Source of the DNA: Pseudoscleropodium purum | Lineage: Eukaryota; Streptophyta; Bryopsida; Hypnales; Brachytheciaceae | Length of the DNA stretch: 64,000 nt | Direction: 5' to 3' | Assembly (NCBI GenBank): GCA_963969395.1 | Contig: OZ017800.1 | Location: 558,001 to 622,000, forward strand | Shown here: positions 47,130-60,000 of the stretch, one piece after another | Layout: each line of letters begins with the position of its first letter | Position numbering within the stretch: position 1 is the first letter of the stretch | Notes under the pieces: model-generated | The model's input: only the letters and a program-made list of their open reading frames with translations | What the model was told of the DNA's origin: nothing | Databases searched by the model: none | Position numbers and translations under genes: made by a program

Positions 47130-47720
47130 TGCACTATAGAGTTTTGAGCTTTAAATATTTATGATACAGAATTGAGTTGAGAATTTAGGGAAAAAATAGT
47201 AATTCAAAAAAACTTCACTTTTATTCTTTAAAAAATTGTTAAGTAAAAGTAGGTATGAGAAAGAAGGAAAATCTAAATTATTAATATCTCTAAAATGGAA
47301 TTAAAATACACTAATCCCAATGGTGAGATTATTCTAGCAAGCAAGATAAACCATGTAGAATATTATTATTTTTAAATTGTAAAAATTGCATTCAAAAATG
47401 AATCCTACAAGTTATTTTTTCAAGAAGATGCTCTAATTGCCCAAAAAACAAGATTGTCCATAACTTTCTCATAAATAATCCAAACGTAATGAATCAAAGC
47501 TTCCCATGTACGCACACATATAATCTTTGAGGAAAAAAATATTGAAAATTTGAATTTTTTTTTTTGTTGTCCCTTGTCCCCCCTTTTGAGCTTATTTGGA
47601 CATAACTTTTGTTCCTAGGCATTGATTGAAAAAAAAACATATATTCCCATGAAGCTAATCAATTTTTCTATCTTCAAAAAAAGTTTCAAAAAAATAAGAA
47701 AATAATTTTCAGCCCATAAG
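47130..47720 (+). repeat. Dispersed repeat related to palindrome sequence at 18300-18960
   Basis: Shared ordered blocks include 'tttgcactatag', 'ttgttaagtaaaa/ttatgaaatggaa', 'aaaaatgaatccta', 'caagattNtccataactttctca', 'tcccatgtac', 'ttcccNNNaagctaat' and 'ttttctatcttcaaaaaa'. The copies look roughly two-thirds identical. This copy has the orientation of the left-arm copy and lies just outside the right arm, so it is a separate, older family member. Confidence 0.65.
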
Positions 47721-50309
47721 TACTGCCTGAAATCCCATTTGTCCCCCGAAGGGACACTGATCCTTTATGGGTTAAGAAAAAATTCCTCCAACTATGCTGA
47801 ATTCCTTAAATTGACAGTTTTGCATGTTTCCATTGTACAACTATGCTCTGTTGAAAATCCATTTTTCAATTAAATACTACCAGCTCAACTCATGCCGTGC
47901 CCATTGATTTGAATTGGATGAGTTACTCTCATTGCAGAGTTAATTGATTGGAAAAAGCTTACCTATTGCACACAATAGGCTTATTATAAAGACTAGAAGG
48001 CTGAGTATTTAGTAAGAAAATGTAAACTTGATGTTTGTAACAGAGATATGTAGTACCTGCAAGATTGAATGGAATAAGATAAGAGAGACAGACATTCTTC
48101 AATAAAAAAGAATGGACAATTTAACCCTTGAAGGACGCAACCCCTACCGAGGTAGTCATCACAATGCTACAATGCTGAGATTATTGAACCAATTGGTGCA
48201 TTCTCTGTTTTTATAGTGAATAGTCAAGTCATCTATTGAACGATTTTTTGGTTGTAACGCTCAAACTACATTTTTTTGGTAACATAGAAATTTTGGGGAG
48301 CTCACTACAAATGGAGTTTTTATTTATTTTCTTTGAAATTTTAAAACAACATGTGCCTGAGGAGTAGCTTTAAGGCCCAACAATTTTCATAAATTTTGAC
48401 TACATGATTAAAAAGTTATTGTGTGATATGTACTTTTCATTGCTCACAACAACTTGGGCAGCAAAAAAAACTTTTATAAAATCATTTTTTTAAGAAATTA
48501 AAATTTGAAATAGGTTCCTAGATTTATATATACTTCAAAAGCTTTCAAAATCATTCCATTTTGATCAATGAGTCAAAAGCTATGAGGAGTTTTAGTTTGT
48601 GGGAGTTTGTGAGTCGTTATTGAACCTCGACTCTTAGACAAACTTTGAAGTCTTTTATTTAACTCAATTTTCAATATTTTTGGAAAAAAATAAAAACATT
48701 GGATGTAAATTTTTATTACAACTTTACAACCATTGGGATTGGAATTTTTCAATTCCATTAATAAATTATTAACAATTTCATATTTTGAATCATTCTCTAC
48801 TCCTTTCTATTTATTATTTGTTTTCTTATATGTTGTATGATTCCAAATGATCTTGAAATTTTTCAAGCATGTAGCCAACTTGAATTGAAAAATGAATTCA
48901 AAGAGTAACCACCATTTTGGACATTTTTTCATACAAATGACCTTCTGAAATGCAGCTACTTGGATTAGTGTAGGGCCAAAAAAGGAAATTTGTCACTTCA
49001 AATGCTAATATCTTGCAATCTATTCAATGGAAATTATTGAAATTTTCTCCACATATTTTCAAACAAGTTTATTATAAGATCCTTTGGTTATATGTGTCTA
49101 AATTTATTTTTTTTCTAAAATTTGGTATATATACTAGAAATTGCAGTTTGAAAACGGTTTTGATGAAAACATAGTCAAAGTCATTTAGGGATTAAAGGTT
49201 AAGAGAGACATTCACTTCAATAAAAAGATCATGAAATCAAAAGTTTATGTGAGGTTACCTACTCAAAAGATGTTCACTCAATCATCTTCTACTACACAAA
49301 ATATATCACTTGGATGTCTTAGTGCTCTACGTCTAAAATCTACACAATGAGCAAAGAGGGTCCATGGGCTTTTTTGACTAGAGAAATTCTTACTCACCAA
49401 AACAATGTTTGACTTCTTAACAAAAAACACTTTTTGTTTGATGAATTTGATGAAATTGAGGTACATAATGTATAATTATTAAGATAATAAAGCAAAAATC
49501 TATAAGAATTCATGAAAAAATTGAATTGTTAAAGGATTAAATCCTCTCATGATTCTTTTTTAAACAAAATTAAAATCAAAATTTAACCACCTTCAAAACT
49601 TTGTAATTGCAGTTGACAAGCTATTAGAAAGGCTCAATGGAAATTTGAACTTGTTCTCAAATTAATGAAAAGTCTTGGAATGCCACAAGAGGGTTTAATT
49701 AAATAGGATTAGGATTTAGTCATCGATTCCAAATCTTCTACCCTTCCAACCATCTTGTAAGGGAATCTATCTTCTATAGTGGCATTTTCAAGCTATGAAA
49801 GAGTGCTTGGAGCAATGCAATGATTGAAAAAATATATAGTAATAATGATAGTAGGACAACATCACCAATAAAAAATTTTAAACATTAAAAGTATCCAAAA
49901 CAATTTCAAAATTTCAAATTAATCAATGCAAACAAGGTACAAGGTTTATATATTAAAAAAAATTTTGAATTTTTTGAATTTTTTTTTCTAAACTTATGGA
50001 CCATTTCCATTGCAAATGGAAAAGTGTATAGCAAATTAGAGGCAAAGCCCTGGCAACACATTTATACATTTTCAAACAACCACAAGCACCAAAACAACTA
50101 TAGGGCTACAATTTTATATTTTTTTAAAACTAACAATGAAGAGTATGAATGGTCTTGTTGAATTTATCTAAATTCTAAAATTATATGGATTACAGTGTGT
50201 GTTTTCCTCTGCAAATTTGATACATTTCTTATCTTAGGTTTAGTACAATATAACAAACTTGTAATTAGATGGTGAAGAATAAAAATTTTCAGTAAGATAT
50301 AATAATAAG

Positions 50310-50359
<50 letters not shown>

Positions 50360-52400
50360 GGTCATGGTAAGGTCTTAAAAAATGTAGTGATTTGTATTGG
50401 TGCAAAAGTCTAAAAATCATAAAAGTTGAAAAATTGGCAAAGGTATGTGACAACATTTTTACTACATTGCAACTTGAAAATATCCATATGACAAATGCTC
50501 AAAATTCTTCTTTAGAGAAACTGAGCATTGAAAGATTTTCATTTGGAAGTGATCAACAATTCCTTCCTCATAAACATGCAACTTTCAAACCTTCATTCCT
50601 TTAATACCGACTTGGTAGCCATGAAACAACATTCCTTGCACCATGATCTCCATTCCATTATTATACTTGTGATGATTTTAATTGAATCATTATCTATTCA
50701 TACAATGCACACATTCATTTCAATTTGGCAATATCATCTTGGTTTGAAAAAAATTAGGGAACTTTTAGCAATTTCTTCCATTCAAGAATGGAAAGTAAGC
50801 TTATTTTATAAAATACTCTAGTATCATTTTCCAACATCATGACACATTTGAAAATTGCCAAATAATATCTTATTAAGTCACTCATTTACAAGCATCCAAT
50901 GTACATTTATATGGCCCTCTATAATTCCGGAGAATGACCACGTTTTTGTAGCAACAAGTAGCAACTGCCAAGGGACAATTGTAGAAGTTGCACAAGGTAA
51001 AATTGAGAAAAACTCAACGTTTTCTAGTCATTTCTTCACATAACAATTAAAGCCTCTTCAGGGATTGTCACTAGAAGTATTTCCACACAACTCCTCCAAT
51101 AAGATAAAATCACTGATTATCATTCATTTAAGGTATATGTATAGATGGAGTCAATATCACAATTAGGTGGAGTCATTGCAAGAAAAAACCTAGTATTGTG
51201 AGTACTATAATTTTTGAAATAATTTTTTTTAAATGGAAAAAAAATATGGATAATTTATAAAGCATTCAAATTAGTATGTGTGTGAAATTTCAGGCCTAGA
51301 AAATTTTATTTAAAAAAAATTTATGCACCAAAAAAGAGTGATGAAAAATACAAGAAAATAGAGATACTTTAAAATTTGATTTTTAGAAAATGGTATGAAA
51401 GTTCAAAAAAATAAACTAAAAAAATCCATTTTTCCTAACTTGACGATGCTTCTTCTCAACCATGTGTATCTTTGGGAAAAAAATTTATATCCCAATTATG
51501 AACTTCAATTTCTTTTTAGATTGGAAACAATATTAAAAAAACCCTCCAAATGGCCAAGGTAGAAAAAAAAGCTTTAAAATAATAAAATAACTTTCTTAAA
51601 TTAGAAAAAAAGCTCAATAATGATACCTACTACATGTATCCTCCTTTCAAATTTCATTGAAAACAAATATACAAATGATGCAAAAGTTATGAGCAAAAAA
51701 CCACTAGTTCAAGGCCACGGGGACAAAAAAAAGAGAAGTGTATATTGCAAGAATCCTTAGGTGTTATTCTTGACCTATAGAAAAATTTAAATTATTAATA
51801 TTTGTACATACATACATACATAAAAAAAATTCAAAATGAAACTTCGAAGTGTTTAATAGGTGCATATTTGAAGTGACTTGATAAAGACCCCAAAACATTC
51901 ATTAAATGTTTGTTACATTACAACCATGAAGAGCCATTTGTAAAGTAGGAGTCATTTGTTGGTGACACTTGGATAGACACCTATTTTAATAATGGGCAAA
52001 TGAAATCAGGTAGTTGTATCTTAGATAACCATTGAAAGAGGATAAACACTTGGAAGCGGATAGACACCAAGACTTTCCGAGGCAGCATGATAAGGATTCA
52101 CACATCATCTTTCTCGCAGCACTATAAATAGCGTGTACTGATGAAATGCCTCCAGACCAGTCTCGTTTCTAATTAGACATGTCCTGAATCTCACTGGCGA
52201 TGAAAATGCGGCATAAAATTTGCAGTGATATTACCCTGCATCGGTAAATAACTTCTAAATACAAATGTTTCAACCCTGAGACATGTCACAAGAAGGTGCT
52301 GAATGCTGAAGAGAGGTTACCTAGGCAACACCTTTAATTCACTGCTCGTTTAGACAGCTTTGTCATAATAGCGCTATGGTTCACCGGAAATCAGTCTCCG
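47721..52400. other. AT-rich repeat-derived region, no gene seen
   Basis: I found no exon with family support. Segments at 48960-49220 and 51420-51720 resemble the dispersed repeat of 47130-47720 in style ('aaagttatgag', 'catttccaNtg'). A compound microsatellite lies at 50312-50359 and a short CATA tract near 51806-51822. Open frames near 50392-51043 are unrecognised. Confidence 0.5.
50312..50359. repeat. Compound microsatellite (TA)n(CA)n(TA)n
   Basis: About 6 TA, 11 CA and 7 TA dinucleotides lie in succession. Confidence 0.9.
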
Positions 52401-52715
52401 GCGACAAGTCTTTCTGATTATCTTACGATGATCCACCTATATTTCTTTCTATTTCCAATAATGGGCCCTGAAGAGCAGACCCTCGAATTGATCATGATTA
52501 AAAAGAATAATTTAAGGGGTAAAATTCCCCTCCCTCTCGTCCATTTCATCATCTGGAACGAGAATAACATGCTGAAATGAATCGTAACATCTCTCCCAGT
52601 GAACCCGTCTGGTGTCAGAATGTTCTGCTTCTGCTACTCCCAACACTTTGTACAACCGCCGTTTGGCGTGAGGACATATCACTGACAATCTTCCACATCT
52701 GAACACTTAGACGAC

Positions 52716-55700
52716 TCACGAATACAGCAAACTGGTTTGCTTCAGTTGCGCCACACGGGCGTCACCGTAGGGGTCCCTCAATTCCTGCAATGGAAACGTA
52801 CCGGCGGAAGTACATAAATATTAATTGGGCTTCGTTGTTCTATGCGATACATAGATGCGCAGACTCTTGCTTCATTCGGGGTCTTCAACATTCTGTACAA
52901 CTTCAGGGTACATCTTGTCACCACTGTGCTTCATGCGTCAAGACCTTACCGCAGGGTCGGTTTTGGATGATGGTCCAGATCTCTCCTTTTTGAATTGAAA
53001 GAAGACAAAGTACTGAAAGTACTTTGCAGCTGATTTCATATTTTCCGCAATCTTCAGGTCCTGATACTGACCTTCCAAACCCAGCGGCTGCTTATCTGTG
53101 GTACACGCATATTTCTCGGGCTCACGGTAAAAATGGATAAGACTAACATCGCCTCCCTCAAGCAATGGAGTCCAGAACTGGCGACAAAATTTTCGCCTTC
53201 GCTGCTTCCTTTCTTTGCGCTGCTTCCACGCATTATGCTGCATCCGTCGCAAGGCCTTTAAATAGCTGCGGCAATCATGATCCCTAGAAATAGTTCCTTC
53301 TGAACCATAAGCGTTGCGGTCGCTCAATATTTCGAGAGGATGTGGAACGTTCAGAAACGCTCTCTCCGCAGACTGCAGTTCCCTCGCCCAGCGTAAGGGA
53401 CTCTCATTCTTTGCCTGAGTAATTCTTAGCTGACTTGGTGTTCTCAAACTATACAAACCACTGCCCTGCGGTAGAAGAGGATGTCCAGGAGCCTGATCGT
53501 CCTCTGGTTGCATGATCACCATCTCGCCCATCGGCGCATAGATCAACCTCTGCAAAACGGAGAACTAAGTAAGAAATTCAAAAGAACGGCGTCCAAAGTC
53601 TCTCTCGGCTGTCTGCAATTTGGCAAGCCTCAGTCATCGAGTGCGAGTAATGAATTTTTCGAATGTTTTTCGAATGAGTATCATTCAATTATGACTCATG
53701 AGCTTCGAGAAATTGCGAGTGCCGAAGTAGTAGAGAATTCATTATTTCTGTTAGAAATTTTACCTGTTGAAGAAGGCATGCATGGTTGCGAAAGGTGCCA
53801 CTGACACGCTTGAGGACTACAGCAACGTGGTCAGGATAATCGCAAGCGAATGCTCGGGGAACAATATCCATGTGCATGACGACGGATCGAATATGGCTGT
53901 GAGGCAAGCCCAGTTGAACCAGCAAGTGATTTCCTCCGCACATTATACAGGGAGAGCCAAACGTGTAGACAGGTAGTAATGCACAAACTGGAGCCGCATT
54001 CCGAGCTCTAACCAGAAGCGAAAGAAGCACAGCCAGGCTACCACCTAGCGAATGGCCAGTGAACTGAATCCGGGCATTCTCATTATGCGCTTCTACATGG
54101 GCATGAATGATTGGAAACACTTCATCATATAATCTCTTTGCGGTCTCATAGATTCCTCGGTGCACCATGACCCCTGAATTCGATTCCTACATGAAAAATA
54201 ACGATTGAAATCGTTTCAGTTGTAGACTTCAGCTGAGATCATGCGGAGTGAGATACGTAATTTGCCATCTTCAGCACAAACATGCAAAAGGTGGTACAAT
54301 CTGTTTAATGAACTTACAGGTTCAAAATGCGTAGGCTCAAATTGCAAATTAGCTTGCCATGCCGCTAGCGTCTCCGTACCCTGGAGAAGATAACCAAGAC
54401 GGCATGAAGAGGACTTTCCATGTTTCCTTCGCTTGAGTCAATTCCAGATTCAATTAGACATCTGCTCTAAATTCAATTGTGCGAGTAGAGATAAATAGGT
54501 AATCACAAGTGGATTTGTATCCAGCTATGTACAGTTGTCAAACTGATCGAGCTCCCAAATCTAAAGAGAGAACACGAGGAGCGAAGTCATTCAAGGAGAC
54601 AATACCTGGATAACTATGACGAGTGTGCTCAAGGCCTCATTTTCACACGCAAACCATTCGCAAGGACAGCCTGGTGGTGCAACCGGTGTATTTGGCTGTT
54701 TTCCTTGTTCTCCAGTAACTCCTCGCGCTCCTCTAAGCACAGCAGATGCAGTTCTCAAGTACCATGGATTCTTAGATGATGAGTTAGAGTCTCCCATGTC
54801 CTTGTCAAGAACTCCAGAAACGCCATCGCATTTATCGGGGACATTCTTGTAACCTTGACAATCTCCTCCAACGTCTTCTCCAATTGCCGACGTGGTGCTC
54901 TCTGACTTGGAGAGAAGTAGGTCACACGCCTGAGTACTACAGGACGCTGCTGTGGCGGCCATTGCGTAACCAGCAGCCGGATTCAAGGATGCCAATGTCC
55001 CTTCATCAATCATTTGCGAACTTGTATCAATTCCTTCTAGGCCAAGCACACTTTCTCTAATGCCAGTCATCACTTCCTCAGTTACAGAATCCTCAACGTC
55101 GCCCGCAGATGCAGCTGATGCCTTCAGCTCGAAGGACGAGGAGATCACACGGAAGTGGCGATCACTGAACAGCTTATCTTCCTGTTTTAAATTACACGGT
55201 GAACTAATCAGGACAAGCTCATCTTCCTCAATTTTCGGTGATAGAGAAGAAAAAGAAAAAGAAAATTGTGAACAATCTTAGATGATAAATTCCGAAACAA
55301 GTTGATTGCCACAGCATCGAGGGAGCATAACCGCAAAAGTTGCAAATGAAAAAACGAACCTCGATGGTAGGAATCCTGTATGCTAAGTTGCTGAGGAGTG
55401 CCATCTGTGTGATGCGCTCTCTCTCCGCTGGTGTGACGCGGTACAAAAATCTTGCAAAATACTCTTTGTCGCGAGCTATTTGAGAATGCGGCGTTACTTG
55501 CATGCTTGCATCATTTAGCCCCGACTCGCTACAACAAGCTCCACAGCTATGGCGTCCGAAAGATGGAGGGACGAATTGGCAACTCTCGGATAGGTCCTCT
55601 GCTGCTTCTGCTTCAGATATTTTGGATGCCTCGTGGTTAACGTTTTCCTTCTTCCAAAAAGAACTCAGCTTCGCGAATTTGTGTACCAAAGGCCTCGACA

Positions 55701-56139
55701 AATGTTCGGCAGATCGGATCATCCCTATGCGCCTGCCTTCACTGGCTCCTTCTACAGCTAAACTTATAAAACTAGACATGTCTACTGAATGTGAATCGTC
55801 CATAGAACTATCAACCTCTTCATCACCTGATCCTTCCGGGCCGCGGTTTGCATCTCCATTTTCCTGAAAACCTATCTGTGAAGATTTTCTACTGTCCTCT
55901 CGATTGAATCGGTGAAACGACGACAAGGCTGCAACAGGTTTGAACGGCAATGACAATGACAACGGACCTGGTGACAAGGAGATCTGTCCAATTTTCTGCG
56001 AATCTGAAATTTTGCAATAGAATTTCCGACCATACGCAGGAACAAATCTACAATCCCGATGCTTCGAAGGTAAATGTCCACGTGAGAAGCCGTGACACGA
56101 CTGCGGATTGATTAATCCCTCACACAATACCCGGTTCAT
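52716..56139 (-). CDS. PLIP: PLIP-type plastid lipase (class 3 lipase), six exons
   Basis: Minus-strand exons are 56139-55360, 55181-54606, 54380-54318, 54186-53764, 53549-52950 and 52784-52716, all phase 0, about 836 aa. The lipase core includes TETLAAWQANLQFEP, VHRGIYETAKRLYDE, GHSLGG with nucleophile S519, D580 in VMHMDIVPRAF and H608 in FRNHACL, then MGEMVIMQPE, HPLEILSDRNAYG and RDHDCRSYLKALR. This order is diagnostic of PLIP1-3, chloroplast phospholipase A1/galactolipases acting on thylakoid lipids and linked to seed oil and jasmonate/ABA responses. The N-terminal 260 residues are Ser-rich with a plausible transit peptide. The start is uncertain: ATG at 56271 is also in frame. The C-terminal exon is tentative; without it the frame ends at 52938. 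Confidence 0.85.
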
Positions 56140-57080
56140 CTCGATCTGCGCACCGATCGAGCTCAGATCAATTATTCCGACGCAAATCCAGCCTGCATGT
56201 CCTTCACTGATGCGATCATCATTTCCAGAAACAGCACAACTCCAAGAACAAGAAAAAAAACAATCAATCACTCAATAAAATTCTCCAAATATCTGTGTTA
56301 CTTCGAGTCCGGCACTAACAGCTAAAAAGAAAGAATTCGAATGCCATGACAGAAGAGCGACCGACAATTTACGAAAGAGGCACGATGTTATGTGCGAAAT
56401 TAAGTAATTTAAATTCAACTGGACAAGCAAACGCCGATCACAATTCTCATAATAATAAACCAAGAAACGATCACGCAATAAAATTCTCACAAAATCCGTG
56501 CACGTCGCTTCGAACTAATTAACACCAACTGATGAAGAGTTTTTCAGTCATGGAGATTAGAAAACAAAGGAGTGAAGAGGTTGTGCACACCCTATGCGAA
56601 GCAATTCCATTAATTGACTGGTGAAGCAAAGTTAAGGCCGATCAGTTCTCGGAATCGAGAGTAGTAGTAATCGGGCACGTCTTCAACTAAAGCGTACACG
56701 CAAGAGAGAAAGGGCAGGCAAGCTTAGCTGCCACGACTGGGAGGCCAACGTGCTTCAGCTTCATACTTCCAATCGACGGCATCCAGCAACCGAGAGGCGC
56801 GCAAGCACACAGGGTGGTCGGATGGAAGTAGAGTCGTGGGAAATGACGACAAAAGCTGCGGTTCAGAACGGTTCTCGCCATTTCAACTGGACCTGAACAG
56901 GGTTCCAGGAGCTTGGAAGGGACCTCCGTCACTCAAGGGACGACGTCGATGGGTTTGAGTGTGGCGAGGCAATGAATTGATCAAGTGGAGGTCAGTTGCC
57001 CGGGCCTCGCTGGCAAGATACCGTCTGTGTTGCATCTCCATCAGCGGCCTCCACCGTCACGGCAAAACACTACAGTAAGT
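56140..57080. promoter_or_regulatory. 5' region of the PLIP gene
   Basis: Contains the alternative start at 56271 and an upstream minus-strand frame at 56868-56687 (MARTVLNRSFCRHFPRLYF). That frame has transit-peptide-like composition and a possible donor near 56690, and could splice into exon 1 near 56185. This upstream exon is speculative. Confidence 0.4.
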
Positions 57081-60000
57081 AAGGTAGACGCACCCATTCC
57101 CTTATGGACAAGTGATGCACATTTTTGTTCTAGAATGTACTCCATTGGTACATGACAATGGAATTGGGTATAGGGGTGGAAAACTCGAAATGGGTGCATT
57201 TATCTTAGGTCACATTGGAGGGAATATTTTCTTTACATTGTTTTTGTTAATATATAATATTTCTACTTGTACAACAAATAAGAAGGTATTGGTGTTTCTC
57301 CACAATGTAAAGTGTGCAATAGAGAGCATCTATACAATTACTTGCCAACAAGATCTTGATGTGATTGAATTGAAAACCACCTAAATGCACCAATGCCAAA
57401 ACATGCTACTAGCTTCTTAAAATCTTGTCCCCTCCTCCATCTGGGCCCCTCAAGCTACAAAGCCTAGCCAAATTTTATGTACCCACAATAAATAAAGACA
57501 AGTCTATTATTCAACTAACCTTGGCTCTAAACTCAAAAACCTCTATAGGAATTCTTGCCATTTTAAAGTTTTGCAATAATGGTGGGTTCAAGACATGATT
57601 AGATAATCCTTCAAACCTAAGCTTTGCAATGCTTAATAGATGCTCTTTGGTAACTCCTTTTACTGAAGCCACCTTGTGTATGCTTTAATGCTAGGGTCCA
57701 CCAAATAATTCTCTTTAGCATAGCAAAAATTGCATATTTGTCAAGCTTGATGTGTAACTAGTAAATATTATTTTTTCTTCAACAAATAGTTCTTTGGATT
57801 AGCAAAGATGGAGATAAATTTTGCTATTGAACACGAGAAGTGTTACAATTTGTTGGAAGTTAATGTAGTGAGTTGTATATGTGATGAATTCTTTTAAAAT
57901 GGAACCTAGTGGTATAGTGTGATGATTTTTCATCTTTGCAATATATTAATTCCTACAAGACCTTGCATCCATTGGGTGGATTATGAATGTTTTCAAGAGC
58001 TTAATGTTAGATAAAAAAAAGGAATGAGGCACATCAAAGTCTATAAGAAAAAAAATTTGACTATTCTTCAATGATATAATTAGCTATGTGACAAAGTGCT
58101 TCATGCTTTTTATAGAAGCCTTTGAATCAATTTATATATGCATAGAAAGAAAAAGAAAACTTGCAAAAATGAAGATCTTATTTTTTAAATTTTTGTCATG
58201 CCAAACTTAATTAATCCTAAAAGATTCCAATCTCCATTCCTTATAAGACCTAGGATATATTATAATGAGATCACAAATCTCCAAATGTGCAAAAGCAAAA
58301 GAAACGTTTTAATTTATCATGCCAAATTGCCAATGTCTTCTAAGTAGGAAAAATATAGTATTCTGCAAAGTTGTCATATGTCTGACAATAATAATCACAA
58401 TAAGAACTTTAGATTTTTATGAAATATTTCATTTATAATTATTTTTAGAAGGAATCTCCAATTATTGATCTCAGCAAGTTAATTAACAACTTTACTCTAG
58501 GAACATTAAAACTTCTAATATGGAAACGCTTCTAAAGCAAAGGCAATTTCAACTCACCCCACCTTATTAGCCCTTAATGTCAATTAATAGTGTGGCTAAG
58601 AATGGTAATGTGTATGAAAAGTTTTTCTTACTACTCATACAATGTAAGATTAAACTTTAAATTGAATGGATTTAGCCATATTGATACAAAAAAATCAAAA
58701 TGATGGATGAAATATTCCATTATAAGTTCAAGTACTAGTATTATCTTTATTTTTTAAGTTTTTATCAATAGCCAAAATTTGATGTTGGCCATTAGATATT
58801 GAGCCATGAGATTTTCCACTCTTGCAAAGCTACAATCCTAGCAAGTCTTTCATATTTTGACCTTTAAGGCTACATTATATAGAAGTAGAACCTATAGTAT
58901 TTTGTTTGCCATTGCTACTTAAGTTTAGGGGCTTGTGTCAACTACCCAATGGTCTATTCTAATGTTGCTCTTGTATTCACTTTTTTTGACTCCCTTTGCT
59001 TGCATTAGTCTTAGTGCTTGCTTTTCGATCAAAACTCCAATTGGTCATTTTTTTATTCTTGTTTTTTTATTTGAAATCCTTGCCTCCTTGTATCTTTGGT
59101 CTTCAGTCTTTAGTGCATGTCTAAGCTAGTTAAGAACACCAAAATGCAAACATGTGTAGGTGCTTAGATTACCAAAAGTCCCAACTCCCAACCACAAAAC
59201 TCACTACTCTTGCTCTAGCTTCCTTTACTGCCATTGTACCTCCTTTTGTCTTTGTTTCCTATCCTTCAACACATAGTTTATTTAATGAATGTTCTAGTGT
59301 CCTTGTCCAACATCCCATTATGAAAACATCAAATGTTTTCCATCTCATTGTGAATTAAAACTTAAGCAAGTAATAAACAAACATCAAAATGAGCAAATAA
59401 ATTCCAAAATAAAATGTGTACTCCCTTTGTTCCAAAATGATCTTGTTGTTAAACAAAATGTTTTAGATTAAACTTGAAAATAATAATTTTTAAAATTTGA
59501 TTTGACTACTATGTAGAGTTTGATACTCTCCTATCATCCTAAACATTTTAGTTCTAAATTAGTTTTCGAAATGTAGTTATGGGATGCTAAAAATTGAGAT
59601 AGTTGGGGGTCTTTGTGAGGGAACACCACTAGCACATATTTGGCTAGCATGATGTAATTCCCCCTCTGCATTGGACTACCTTTCTTGATTTAAGCAATAT
59701 GAGATGATTTCCAAATAACTCATACAATATGCCTAAATTAGGTGGATCAATTAATGCATACAACATCTACATTTAGTATATTTGAATTAGGTGGGAAGGG
59801 AATTAGGCTTTGGATTCTAATTGGGAGTAGGATGGGGCCAATTTGAAAGGGAGTGGGATCATACTCTAGATAAGGCTTAAATTACATTGATAATCTTAGT
59901 AAAGTAGTCCATCCACATTATAAAGGATTGTAGAATTATCAAGACTTCATTTTTAGATCCTACCGTCCACGTCACACCATGAGGTTCTTTGGGAGACAAC

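Noticed and set aside
57112..57384. 90-aa open frame as a gene
   Set aside because: It is a single AT-rich frame with no homology or splice support.
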